Notes: generated by a model not told the origin, from the letters alone. 64,000 nucleotides of DNA from Anadara kagoshimensis (GCA_021292105.1 CM037874.1:22627534-22691533); one strand, 5' to 3'. Counted from the stretch's first letter, positions 35,052-47,076 are shown. Numbers and translations: made by a program.

Positions 35052-35421
35052 GTAATTCAGTGGAAAAGTACAAAAAGAGCAAACGGAAATCAAAAGTCCT
35101 TCTATATAACAAATAGTTTGTAATCAAAAACAAACATACTACTCTATGTCCGATTCACAATCCAGAAGCAAAATAAAAACTTTGAAACTAACAATTCAGG
35201 TCAGACACGTGAACTTCCACCAGCGACATTAGGCCGTCTGCTCCGAGAGGGTAAGAACCTCCTTTTTAACTAGCTACACTCAGCACTTGTGCAATCAAAA
35301 TAGTGTAGAAGGAACATGGAACCATGGAAGGTCAAATATATCATGTCATTTTTATAATTAAATAATCTTGTAATTCAGTGGATATGTACAAAAAGAGCAA
35401 ACGGAAATCAAAAACCTCTCT
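35052..35421 (-). mobile_element. Penelope-like 3' tail flanked by ~50-bp direct repeats
   Basis: The minus-sense tail (35121-35342) is well conserved and reaches the TTGACCTTCC block. On both sides lies the same ~52-bp sequence (35052-35103 and 35370-35421) containing GTACAAAAAGAGCAAACGGA with few differences. Confidence 0.75.
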
Positions 35422-36028
35422 GTAAAATCTGGATAAGTATGTGTGTTTTGATATCCAGGTTCATTTACCCGAATAATTATCTTTTCTGAACGACAATGTA
35501 ATTGTCATCATTTATATACGACTAACAAATCAGGCGTTTGACTATGAGTAAGTGTTTAAATACAAATTGAGTTATACAAAAGGGAAATAAATGGTGAATT
35601 GATTTTACACATGACACATGCAGCGGATACCAAAAATAACTTTTTCAGAATTTTGATTTTGAATGACGACCATGTTATCAATATACTACTCCGCAGCTAG
35701 TTATCCAGTTCATGCAATTTAAATAAAAAAAACACGAAACATGTCTGTATTTCTTTAATTGGTGACATTACATGTGATGACAGATGATTGATGTGAAGTC
35801 TTGATGATAAATACATATTATATATACAGTGCTATGAGTAGTGATACAGCTACGAAAAAAGGACGAGACCTGATACGAAGGGTTGTACATACACACTGTG
35901 TATATGATATTTGTATCTAACATTTCCAATGGGTTATTTAAAATAATAAAAACACCAATACTTTATGTGAAAAAATTACATTTTATCACAGAAAACCACT
36001 GAACTATGTTATGACATTTAACATGACG

Positions 36029-36098
36029 TGACGTCACAATGAGAAAGTGCACGTGCACTTTACCGCCAATGTTGTATCACCACAGTGTGGTGATACAA
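36029..36098. promoter_or_regulatory. Cluster of three palindromes (CRE-like, E-box-centred, hairpin)
   Basis: Within 70 bp: TGACGTCA (36029-36036), a cAMP-response-element consensus; an 18-bp perfect palindrome AAAGTGCACGTGCACTTT (36044-36061) centred on CACGTG; and a hairpin with 12-bp perfect arms TTGTATCACCAC and its complement (36072-36098, 3-nt loop). No gene is attached to them, so a regulatory role is speculation. A decayed mobile-element end is the alternative. Confidence 0.4.
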
Positions 36099-36429
36099 GA
36101 TTCTGTATCATGCGTGTTCGATAAAACTTGTATTTGGTCAAATCAGATAGAAAAACTAGTTTAATGTTAGATGAAACGCTATAAATAGAGATAAACAATG
36201 CTTACAAAAAGCGCAGGAATAAATGTCAACAAAGGTGACAAATAAAACAAATTACATAAAAATTACAAGAAATTACAAGTCGCAGATAACACGAACCGCT
36301 AGGAAAACCATAGTAAATCGTATTATTACAAACGGTAACCTAATTATAGATATATTTTCTCCGCAATGTTAGCTTTAAAAAAAGAATAAAACAAAATAAA
36401 AGTTAATCTTAAATAAATACAAATGTCTC

Positions 36430-36585
36430 AGTTCATTACAGACACGTTCAGTGGTTTATTATAGACTAGTACCACTCAGTCACTCAGGAGAAAAAATCAT
36501 AGTTCAATCGGGTATAAAACCCTAGGCCTCTTGCGCTTTACCTTATTGCTCTACCACCTGTGCTGCCCAGACCACTTCACTCGTA
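36430..36585 (-). mobile_element. tRNA-headed SINE, decayed
   Basis: On the minus strand GGCAGCACAGGTGGTAGAGC resembles a tRNA 5' half with box A. A degraded box B (GGGTTTTATACCCG) lies about 40 nt on, then CTCCTGAGTGACTGAGTGG and a tail of unknown origin. Confidence 0.5.
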
Positions 36586-38285
36586 ATACGGCTTTACTGT
36601 TTCTATGCATTTCACAGTTCCACCTAATTTGGTGATGCACTGCTATTATATACTTTTATCCCAGTTACAGAGTCAAAATAAGTGTTCTTATTTGATTAAC
36701 AAATTTTTAAGTTTAGAACAATAATGTTATTCCTTGTAAATGAATAAGTGGTGGATCACATAATATATATTATTTTAGCGGTAAGATTTTGGTTGTCATT
36801 TTAACAATGAAAAATGCCATTGGGTTCCTCTGCAGTGTTTCTAATGTATGTTTGATCATACATCTACTTTGGGATGAAAATGTTGCTGCGGTGAAAGACT
36901 TTCGTTATTGTGCTTGTTATAATTTTAATTCTAGTTATTATTATTAATAGTAGTAGTATTAATTTTAGGAGAATGGAATGTGAATGTATAAAGCATTTTT
37001 TCTATTGTATTTTTATTTTCTCACATCTACTATCCACATACCTTTAGCAGCATATCGGCATATCTATATCATAGGTAACATGTCAAGTACCTATGAAATG
37101 AGTTTTCACGTAAAAAATCTGCCTGTTTTTGAATTAAGTTAAAAAAGTCCAAAAAGTTTATTAAAAGATTTCTCATATTTTTCACCATTCGAACCTGCAC
37201 GATGTCATCTTTTTCGCTATTGAGGGAATTTTTCGAATAAAGTCAACTAATTGCTATCAATTTTTAAAGCAACCACTTCAATGTATTTCCTACTTAATCT
37301 TTATTGAAAAGTTAAAACTTTTCTAAGGGCAAAGCCAAAAAATTTCTGAATATTTTTCTGATTTCAAAATATCATAAAATATTTCTTCATGATTGAGGAA
37401 TAATTTGATATCTTTAATATTTCAATACTTTATTTCAGAAATAAAATTCAATCTTTCATAACTCTTTGTTACCTTCAGGTACAAATCGACACGGTAAATC
37501 CGCGCATGCGCACATACGATCGAACGGAAAAGTTGATAATGTACATTTCATAGCTGAAATATTATGTTCTTTTTTATATATTTTATCGCAAAAATTGAAT
37601 AATTTTGTTAAAGGTATTTATGTAATGACATTTTGTTATGATTGATTCCCTGCTATCTTGCGTTTTATGACAAATATTTCCTCTTTAAATTATCTTTAAT
37701 TACTTTGTATTTTATGAAACAGTTATTTGTTTGGTTTGGATTCCTGCTATGATCTATTATAACGCTAATATTTTATTTTAAAATAGTTTCTCCAATATTT
37801 CTATACTTTGTATCAATTCCTCAACATGATTTTGACCCTTTGTTATTTAACTCTCCCAAATGAAAATGCGTTAAATTACTTTCTTTTTATATGTTATATA
37901 TGGTTATCAATTCAGATTGCATTAATTACTTGTGTTACAATAAAAATGATATAACTATAATGTTTCCTTTGTGACTGTAATAACGTGTGTTTATTGACAA
38001 TGTGTTATTTTGATAATAAATAACGTAATAATAATCAAACTCCAATATATAATTTTACGCATGAAAAAACCGCATCAGAGGATTAAGCTTATCGCCGCAT
38101 ATTGATAAAAATAAACTACTGATATCTTGGAATATAAATGGCTTGGAAGTAATGATTTCTTTATTTTTTTATTTAATTGAGTCTAGACCATCGAGTCATG
38201 TGTGGAATGTATAAACGTAATTACATCATGTTAACTTTGGAATTTCTAAATGATGCTAATAGTAACAGTCCATCCCTTGAATGTG
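36586..38285. other. AT-rich intergenic stretch
   Basis: No gene seen. CGCGCATGCGCA at 37501-37512 matches the NRF-1 binding consensus exactly, but nothing nearby looks transcribed. Confidence 0.4.
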
Positions 38286-38540
38286 AGGCCGCGGTTGTCT
38301 AATGGATAAGACGTCAATCTACAAATCCAGGATCTCTCACCACTACGAATTTTTCTTGCCGTTGGCCTTTACTGGTCTAGCTGGTATCAGTATAATGTGT
38401 TTCGGGGATTGGTATGCTTGTCTGCGGTGTACCGACTCTATGGGCTGGCACGCTAAAGTCGCACGAGTGTACGCTAGTACAAGGCAGACCATAAAACACA
38501 CTTCTTACACTTTACATGCATACACGAATTTGTTCATAGA
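38286..38540 (+). mobile_element. tRNA-Arg-like SINE, decayed
   Basis: GGCCGCGGTTGTCTAATGGA with TAAGACGTC follows the 5' half of a tRNA-Arg closely, including box A. The 3' half and box B are degraded. The body continues about 200 bp to the edge of the adjoining retroelement tail. The 80-codon frame across it is not a gene. Confidence 0.5.
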
Positions 38541-38700
38541 TTAGCTAGCTAATTAGGAGGTGCTTACTTTTCCTGAGCACCCGACCTCACTTCCTTGGTG
38601 GAAGTTCGCGTGTCTCACCTAATTTGTCAGTTCCAACGTATTTACTTTGCTTCTGGATTGTGATTCGGACATGGATTAGTATGTTTGTTTTTGATTAATC
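38541..38700 (+). mobile_element. Penelope-like 3' tail, well conserved
   Basis: Plus sense; GTGCTTACTTTTCCTGAGC, CACTTCCTTGGTGGAAGTTC, then GTGATTCGGACATGGATTAG to TTTGTTTTTGATTAAT. Nearly consensus. Confidence 0.78.
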
Positions 38701-39897
38701 CATAAAGATCAATAAAATTGTTCTCGTCGCGAATAGCTGATGGTATGTGTATGTTTTTACCAAATGTGTCCGAGCTCATTTTAGTTTTTGCATCATCTGG
38801 CACTATGTAGAACAGGAAATTACACATCCTACTTTAATGGTGATCTTTGTTTCAAACTTTGTAAGATTGTCAGTAACGCTAATGTTCACATTTCCTGTAG
38901 AGTCAGGAAACTTAGTATTATGAGAAGACATTATAAGATACATTTATTACAAAACCACAGCTAAAGGTATAAAAAAAATTGCAAATTAATGTGTATTTCC
39001 AAAATTAAAAGAAACCGAGAAAAACCTAGTTGATTGTTTTCATTGATGAGAAGGGTCTACCAATCGATATTTTTCTTGCACCAGCAATTAATGCACTTAA
39101 TGTTTGTCCGGATGTACTTCTTTGGTTTCTTCTTTTATTTAAAAATAACATACTGAATATATGATACTGGTGCTTAAGTGTAACGTGTAATATTATTCTA
39201 GGAAAGAGAACTTATTAAACTCTAAAAGGCATTTATACACCGGCACAAAATGATGCTCGAATCGTATATTTGGTGCCAGTGATCTTGACTTGTCTTTCTA
39301 AAAGATGCAAAATACTTTATATTGGTATTTAATATCGTTAAAGACAGTATAGACTTATGACAAGGTGTTAGAGCATTAAGCATAGCCTATAAAGCATAGG
39401 TTTCATCAAAACATCTTAATAGAGCAATGACATACGTATTGACTTTTATATTAGAGACATCTACGGTAATTTAAACTGATTATTTGTCTGCAAAAATACA
39501 GATGTACATTTAAATCAACATTCTAAAGTATAGTTGAACTAGTACTTTCATCAAATTTGAGCACTACTCACATTTTTGGAAATTATGAAATTAAGTAGAT
39601 TGTAATTCAAAACAGAGTTTAAATATCCACATATTCAAAATATCACGAAAAAATCACGTATTAAAATGGCAATTAATATATTGTATATGATTTGATAGTC
39701 TAGCAATAAATACAATTCTCCAATATTACCGTTATTATTAGATTTGGATTTGAACTGGAGTTTGATATACATTTCCTGGTTTTTGAAGTAGAAGAGTACA
39801 TTGTGAAATAAAACAATACGTACTTTTCCATTGTAAATGTAATTAAGTATATCAAAACGAACAAGTGAACAAAACAACATATGTTAACACATTAATT
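38701..39897. other. AT-rich intergenic stretch
   Basis: Nothing recognised. Confidence 0.4.
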
Positions 39898-40735
39898 ATA
39901 AAACTCCTGATTCTGGTAATATATTAAATGACAGAATTATTACAAGAATAATGTCCAGTGGTGTTGTATTGGTTTCTCTTGCCAAGCCTCTTATTTTACA
40001 TTGATTTATCCATTTGTACAAACATTAAGGACATTTAATTGAGTTTAAAGATAAGAAGAATTGCTAACTTAATTATAAAAGTACGAAAACATTGTACCCT
40101 AAAAAAGCGACTGAAATAACTTATGATTAAAGACATTTGTCGCTCATGTAGTACTATTGTGCATATAACATATTCACTGTATTATGGTTTTATCAATGGC
40201 TCCACCATAGGTTGTTGGTTGTAAATGAATGGAAATTAGTACTCATAAATTTAGTATATCAACAATCTATATTCACAATTAATCTCGTGATCTATATACT
40301 GTGTTCATGTCTTCAAGCAAAATTTTATGTGCAGTTAATTATCTGTTGATGTGTGCTTTATATCTTTAACACACATACATACGCATGCGCGTTTCTGAGA
40401 TTGGTAACTTGGTACTTTTTTAATAACACAACTATATAGCGTATGTAGGCACTAAATATTTATCCTTCCTCGGTCTTAGTTAAAGCGCAATATAGCATTA
40501 ATCGTGCCTGCTTGTTTTTAGTCCGCCCGTCTGTCTATAAAATTTGTATGCTCTTTAACGTTCACGTTATGTAAAGATTTACTAAACTTTTCACCAATGT
40601 ATACTCTAATCATGAAAAACATACATACCAACTCTTACCAAATCAAACTCTCATAGCGAAGTCAAAACATTGGAAACCAGCGATTTCGCGTGACTTCAAC
40701 CCGAAAATTGAGGCTTTTTAGACATTGTGTTGTAT
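39898..40735. repeat. Segmental direct duplication, copy A
   Basis: Matches 40906-42100 in order and orientation. Shared words include ATTATAAAAGTACGAAAACA, AACTTATGATT, GTCGCTCAT-TAGTAC, AATCTCGTGATCTATATACT and GCAAAATTTTATGT, ending in a minus-sense retroelement tail (40612-40720). It lacks the SINE of copy B. Confidence 0.88.
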
Positions 40736-40905
40736 ATCCCTTTTATTGGTGTTAGATTGCAGTATGTCTTGATTTGGTAGGGAATTGTTATTAAGAGTCT
40801 ATTTCATTCACAAGATTAATAATAGTTTATTTCTTTTTTTGTAATTAAAAATGTATTTGAGATTATTTTACCTCTTATCTCCATGAGCATGAGATAGTTG
40901 ATCGA

Positions 40906-42100
40906 AAAACTCCTGTTTTTGACGATTGGATAAATGAGGCAATACTATCGTGTCCAGTGCTATTGTAAGAGCCTTACAGGCCTCTTATGTTACACTTGTT
41001 GGTCGATTTATACACACAATCAAGAACTTAACTTGTTCGAAGATATAAAGAATTGCTAAGTCAATTATAAAAGTACGAAAACATTGTTCGAAAAGAAAAG
41101 AAACTTAAATAACTTATGATTCAAGACATGTGTCGCTCATTTAGTACAAATAATTTCTATTGTGCATACAACATATTCGCTGTATAAGCTGTTTATAGTT
41201 TTATCAATGGCTCGACCATACATTGTTCGTTGTCAATGAATGAAAATTAGCGATGATAAATTGAGTACATCAAAAATCTATATTTGCAGGTAATCTCGTG
41301 ATCTATATACTGTGTTTATGCCTTCACGCAAAATTTTATGTTCCATTAATTATCTGTTAATGTTGATGTATGCTTTATTTGTTTTACGCTGTGGTAGCCT
41401 AATTGGTAGAGTGCTCGCTCCGTAAGCGGGAGGTCGTGAGTTCGAACCCCGATCATGTCTTACCTATGCTTAAAAATGGGTAGTGATTGTTGTTTTGCCA
41501 AGCACTCGGTATTACAAAATGAAGGTCACGGTTCTTTCTGATAGGAACTTAAAATAAACGGTTCCCGTGTCACAGTAGACTTGATACGATAAAGAACCCT
41601 GCTATATCAGCAGTCAGTGCAAAGCACAGGAAAAATTTCTTTACCTTCGCCTATAACTGGCGACGTCTCGATATAATTAAAATATTCTTGACTTAACTCT
41701 TTTACGCACATGCATACATGTGTACGTTTCTGTGATGGGTAATTTTAACAGATAACACAACAATAAAGAGTAAATAGGCGCTAGTATCTGTCCTCCTTCA
41801 AACTAAATTTTAAAAAACTATATAGGGATCATAGAGTCTGTTAGTTTATTTGGCCGCCGGTCTGTTCATTAAAAATTGTCATCTCTATAACGTTTACGTT
41901 TATGTATAGATTCCGATCGAACAGCCCTTGCAAAAATGTATATATCAACCAACAAAAGCATACATACCAGTCAATCTTCAAATTACAATTCTAATCCCAA
42001 AGCAAAGTAAAACATTCAAAATTTGGCAACCAAGTTTAACACGTAAACGTCAACCCGCCGGAATGTGATGCGTGTTGAGACGTTGTTTCGCATACTATAT
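40906..42100. repeat. Segmental direct duplication, copy B with SINE
   Basis: Second copy, about 1 kb downstream of the first, interrupted by a 310-bp SINE (41390-41699). It also ends in the retroelement tail (41948-42095, minus sense), so that tail was in place before the duplication. Confidence 0.88.
41390..41699 (+). mobile_element. tRNA-derived SINE with target-site duplication
   Basis: The head has box A TAGCCTAATTGGTAGAG and box B GTTCGAACC, about 60 nt in tRNA spacing. A ~230-bp body with GGTTCCCGTGTCACAGTAG follows, and the 3' end is AATATTCTTGACTTAACTC. An 8-bp direct repeat TTTTACGC flanks it exactly (41382-41389 and 41700-41707), and the empty site is seen in copy A of the duplication. 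The body recalls the conserved central domains of metazoan SINE superfamilies. I suspect the MetaSINE type but cannot confirm it. Confidence 0.85.
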
Positions 42101-43075
42101 AAATGTGTGTAAAGGTCTAGCTTTCTAAGACAAATTTTAGTTTGGGCGTTAGTATACTTAACTTTACATAAGTTTAGTAGTAATCTATCAAAATAAACAT
42201 ACCAATTGTAACGATATACTTATTCTCGTGTTTAAAATCGGTATTTTAAAGGTAAGCCATCATTTTACAATTAGATAATTGTTGCTAATTTTATAAAGGT
42301 TTAGATAGAATTTGAACCATATTATATAATAATATACCTATACAGTACATTAAACACATGTTGTTATGTGTAGATACAATTTTCATTGCCTTTAAGCAAT
42401 TTCTGATGTGTCATCTTTATCACTATGATGTGTGTAATACGCCATGGATTTTATGGCTATTGGAGAGAAAATAATTAATTGACAAGATGCATGTCAGCGA
42501 CACTGAGAATCACAAACAAATAAAAATATCTCCGATCAATCAATTCATTGATATCGCTGCAAATGAATATTAATCTTGCCTCTTTGTTGCATTCGCTATT
42601 GCGACTATATACATGTAGTGCATTTGACCTTCCGCTAAAATTTCTTCTTAGTTGTATCTTAAATATGTGAAAGTGTTTTATATAACAAATGATAGAGAAA
42701 AATGACAACTGCGGTATGCTACCATTGCACTATGTTAAAGTAAAGTTGAAACAAGAATAAATGTATAAAATCAAAATGATGATGATGGTGGTGTTGATAT
42801 AATTTACGAAAACCTCAAACTTATCAAACTTGAGTCTAACTTTGAACAGCTCAGGATACGTTATATTAAACAAATTCAAAATAAAATTAATCACGTTGCA
42901 ATTGAAATTATTATTTACAATTTTTCTGACTGCATTGCAATTGTAGGGCTAACAATTATTGAGGGAACCCTTTAACACGTGAATCATTTCTATAAATCTT
43001 CAAAAAATGTTATATAATAATTTTTTGCAGGACTCGTCTGAGCTGTGAAGACATGTTAATATAATTGATTCTTCC
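42101..43075. other. AT-rich intergenic stretch
   Basis: A short tail trace (AAATAAACATACCAATTGTA) near 42190. No gene. Confidence 0.4.
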
Positions 43076-43175
43076 TTTTTTTCCTTATGGAAGTTAACGT
43101 TAAAAATTAATTTGCCGGTTTTAAAGTTTTACTTTGATTTGTGACATTAAGTGGTATGTTTGTTTCTGATATGAA
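43076..43175 (+). mobile_element. Penelope-like 3' tail, short
   Basis: Plus sense; CCTTATGGAAGTTAACGT to AGTGGTATGTTTGTTTCTGA. Confidence 0.5.
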
Positions 43176-44094
43176 CATGCTACATATTTTTCCTGGGTAC
43201 AAAATGTAGCAAAGTAATAGTTAAAATTGAATTTCTAATGTAACTATATGCCCTAAACTAACACATGTGCATCCGATCGTTGAATTAATTCATTGAAGTC
43301 AACACTATCTATCAATTAACAACATGCATTGCTCTTACTAAATTAAAAGTTAATATTAATAATCAGTTGCCAGAAAGTAATGAGAATATATAAACACTAC
43401 TGAGCTTGATAAAGTCACAACAATTTGACACACAAATTTCATGTATCGAATATAATGTTTATTTTCCGTTTTACAACAGTACCGGGGGATATAAACTCTC
43501 AGAATTATTTTTTTAATTTCTCGTGAATACATTTTGTTATTGTAATTTAAATGCGATGGCGTATCACTTTTAATAATTCGCATTTTTTCAAAATAAGTAA
43601 AGCGACTATACACCATAATAACATTGCTGATAAACTATACATCACATAAGAAAAATATAGAACAAGTGGCCGATCATTCAGTCCCCAGTGAATTGAATGT
43701 TTCTAATGCTTGAACGCATTTGGCAGAAAAATGTAACATTGTATACGCTTAATTAAATTGTAATGATTTGAAATTTTGAGTCAACTGTGTTTTTTAAATT
43801 TAAATCTCATTAAGAGATAAAGTATTTTATCATTTTTACTAAAACACCGTATGGACAATAGGATTTTACCGAAATCGGTATGTATATAATGTTCAACTGA
43901 AGACATAAATAATAATTAAAGACATATTTGACATATTTACTTGCGATGTGATTACATTAAATAGTAATTAAATAAAAGTGTTTTACGAATAAAACAGTCA
44001 AATAAATCATTGTCATTTGAAAACTTAGCAAGACCTGAACTTTTCCTGTTTCGAAGAGAATTGCAGATCGGTGTTTATAAAATGTTTTTCTATG
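43176..44094. other. AT-rich intergenic stretch
   Basis: Nothing recognised. Confidence 0.4.
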
Positions 44095-44641
44095 ATTGAA
44101 GAATTAGACTTGTACCTCAATTATGATTTCAACAGCTACATTTGAAGCTGCATGACAAACCTGATGATTTCTATTGAGAACTTTCCTTTTCTTTGCAGCA
44201 ATATACCTGCTTCTCCTGTTTATGGTACATTTGTTTCTCCATTGCCACGCTATGGTAGAGCTTATCCCATTATGGGAACTTTATACAACGCTGCAGGCTG
44301 CATCCAAATAACATGTTAGCACAAGGACGTTTTAGGCCTAAGCTTATGAGGCCTCTCAAAAAGTGTTATTCCCGTCATCACAATATTTTTGATAAGTATG
44401 ATACCTCTGTATCCAGAGTTACCCTGGATAAATTTGCCTCTTATAGTTCCATGATCCTTTCATTGCAAATTTTGATTACACGTGACGATTGTAGCTTCCG
44501 TTAAGGTGTTTAGCCTTTTGGAGTACCCTGTATCACCTTCTGAAGTGGTGACAGTTTCAATCTTTATTTGCCAGCGTCAAAGTTTTTACTTTTCTTTTGG
44601 AATTTAGTTTGGACATTGATTGGTATGTTTGTTTTTTATGA
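44095..44641 (+). mobile_element. Penelope-like element, 3' part
   Basis: Plus-sense copy covering the C-terminal reverse-transcriptase region (KCYSRHHNIFDKYDTSVSRV is readable) and the whole 3' tail, ending TATGTTTGTTTTTTATGAG. It is broken in several places and older than its neighbour. It lies tail to tail with the minus-strand copy starting 63 bp further on. Confidence 0.75.
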
Positions 44642-44703
44642 GTATAGGCTTGAAAGTAAGTCATGTAAAACTAATACAAAGAATATGAAACTACATTTTT
44701 ATT

Positions 44704-45955
44704 TAATCAAAAACAAACATACTAATCCATGTCCGAATAACAATCCAGAAGCAAAGTAAAAACTTTGGAACTGACAACCTAGGTTAGATACGTGAACTTC
44801 CACCAGTGAGGGAAGTGAGGCCAGGTGCTCCGGAAGGGTAAGCACCTCCTGTTTAGCTAGCTACACCCGCCACGTGTGTAATCAAAATTGCGTGAAAGGA
44901 ACATGGAACTATGAGACGTCAAATATATCCAGGGCAATCCTGGACACAGAGACATCAAACGTATCAACAATACTGTGATTACGGCCATAAAACTTTTTGA
45001 GGGCCTTGATAAGCCTAGGCTTGCAATACCCCTGAGTCAACAATTTATTTGCAAGCAGCCTACTTCGTTGTACAAAGTCCCCGTAGTGGGAACAAGCTCT
45101 ACCATAGCGTATTAATTTGGAAACAAATACACCATAAGCAGGAGAAGCAGGTATATTGCTGCATAAAAAAGGAAAGTTGATAATAGAAAAATTGAAGTCA
45201 TCACGTTTGTCATAAAGTTTCAAATGTAGCCTTTCGTGTGCGTCATAATTCAGGTATAAGTATAAATATGAAGCAGAACATGAGGAATCAGTCGTGTCTT
45301 TTATTTCAAGCTCACTAGGATAGATGACATTTACATAGTCTCCAAATTTAGGATTGTTAAGAGACAGAACATCATCTATATATCTCTATGTTGAGTTGAA
45401 TGATATGGCGACAGTCATTTCTCCAGATTTAACAAGGTTCTACATAAATTCTGCATCATAATAATAAAGAAACAAATCAGCAAACAATGGTGCACAGTTT
45501 GTACCCATTGGTATACCGATTGTTTGCTGAAAAACTATATTACCAAACACAACAAATATGTTATCTATCAAAAACTCCAACATTTTGTTGATGGTATCTT
45601 CAGTATATTTTTGTTTGGAATCCCTGTTCAGCACCAGATATTTGTATCTTGGCTTACCGTTTTTGTAAAAGAAAGACAAGTGAATAATTTCTTTGAGACG
45701 TTCTTTCAATTTAGAATGAGGGATAGTGGTGTATAGTGTAGAAAAATCAAATGTTTTTATACTTTTCACATGAGATAAAGTATTAGAAGCAAGATGTTCA
45801 AGTAATTCTTTAGAATTTTTTAGTATCAACATTTGGTTGATTCCAGATGTAGAATATACTTTTTCTGAATAAGACTGAAGACCATCTTTGACGATTGTCA
45901 AATTTTGTGTTAGAGTTACCGTACCGATAATGATTTAGTAGTACATTTAGATGAG
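44704..45955 (-). mobile_element. Penelope-like element with reverse-transcriptase remnant
   Basis: The best copy of the element behind the many tails. On the minus strand, FDFSTLYTTIPH (RT motif around the first catalytic Asp) and GIPMGTNCAPLFADLFLYY lie within 45440-45901. The C-terminal region LYDKRDDFNFSIINFPFLCS to VSRIALDIFDV lies within 44909-45223. Below that is the full 3' tail to 44704. These motifs resemble a widespread animal reverse-transcriptase family that I assign, with moderate confidence, to Penelope-like elements. No GIY-YIG domain follows the RT, so any endonuclease would be N-terminal (Naiad/Chlamys-like) or absent. It is 5'-truncated near 45955 and carries several breaks: a fossil. 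Confidence 0.8.
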
Positions 45956-46429
45956 CCTGCTATATATCTTACCTTGTATGGATTTTTATGGAGTTTTTAT
46001 TTAAACTGTTTGAACCATATCTGAATTGAATTATCCATTTACACATATATTTGTTTTATGACAATATCTAAGATTCTTATTTCCCCAACAAAATACATCT
46101 AAAGACAACCAAAATGATGCTATTTAAAAGGGTTAAGAAAAATTGTCTATGCTGTTTTTCGTATTGACACAAAAAACTGAATGTGTAATACAATCAAAAT
46201 TCCAGGTTATATATATATATATATATATATTATATAATTCCAAATATGTCGATAAAGTTTATCCTTTGTGTGAGGTAAATTTATATATTAAAAACTTAAA
46301 AATAAGTTAAAATTCATTTATATGTAACCAGAAGACCCGTACACAACGGTGAAACATGTTTTACAAATAATAAATTCAATTATGTTTTAGAAAACATTTT
46401 AAGTTATTTTTAAGTTTTTATATATATAT

Positions 46430-46478
<49 letters not shown>

Positions 46479-46971
46479 TACTAAACACAATCATATTATA
46501 TTTCTTTAATTCTAAAAAATCATACCACGGTACAGTATGAGGAAAAACCAGATATATAGTCATAATGTCATGTTTTCTCTGTAGACAGTCTATTTCTTCA
46601 TCACTCAAATCATGTATTGCTTTGCAGATTTGTAATAAATTTGTTTCGGGTTTATGTGAAAACGAGTCTTTCGTTCTATACAAAGTATACAGGTACAGAC
46701 ACTGGAATATATCACAAAAGATTTAATGCTGAAAAAGGTTTTGTATATAATAAAACTATAATGTCTCCAAAATATCAAAATATCAAAACATCTAAAAGGT
46801 TTCAACATTCTTAACTAAATTCGGAGCTTGAGACAGCTGTTTAAAATATACAGTGCATGATGCTTAAAAGTACAGAGTTACACAGATGACTAAAAACTAT
46901 GGCACTTGATTCAATATTAGTACTAGCACCACACACTTGATAAAATTTATCCTACCATTAAGTAAAGGATG
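45956..46971. other. 3' flank of the SLC43-type gene
   Basis: Probably includes the 3' UTR, read on the minus strand below 46972. AT runs at 46206-46232 and a TA/(TG)n microsatellite at 46420-46473. A 94-codon minus frame (46399-46683) has protein-like composition up to the TG run but no family match. Confidence 0.45.
46420..46473. repeat. (TA)n(TG)n microsatellite
   Basis: Compound dinucleotide run. The His-Thr repeat on the opposite strand is an artefact. Confidence 0.9.
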
Positions 46972-47076
46972 TTATGAATACTCAGGATCTCTACTGTTAT
47001 GACGTCGTGATTGTATGAAGATATTCAATGGATGGAGAAGTGAAATACATGCCATGCAAAACAGCAAGATATTTAC
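46972..47076 (-). CDS. SLC43-type gene, last coding exon
   Basis: Acceptor TTATTTTACAG, phase 0. Encodes VNILLFCMACISLLHPLNIF and a basic tail ending DPEYS, with the stop at 46972-46974. It fits the final helix and short C-terminus of the family. Confidence 0.88.
   Translation of the reverse strand, partial: VNILLFCMACISLLHPLNIFIQSRRHNSRDPEYS

Noticed and set aside
46399-46683. 94-codon minus frame downstream of SLC43
   Set aside because: Protein-like in part, but it runs into the TG microsatellite and has no family match; may simply be 3' UTR.
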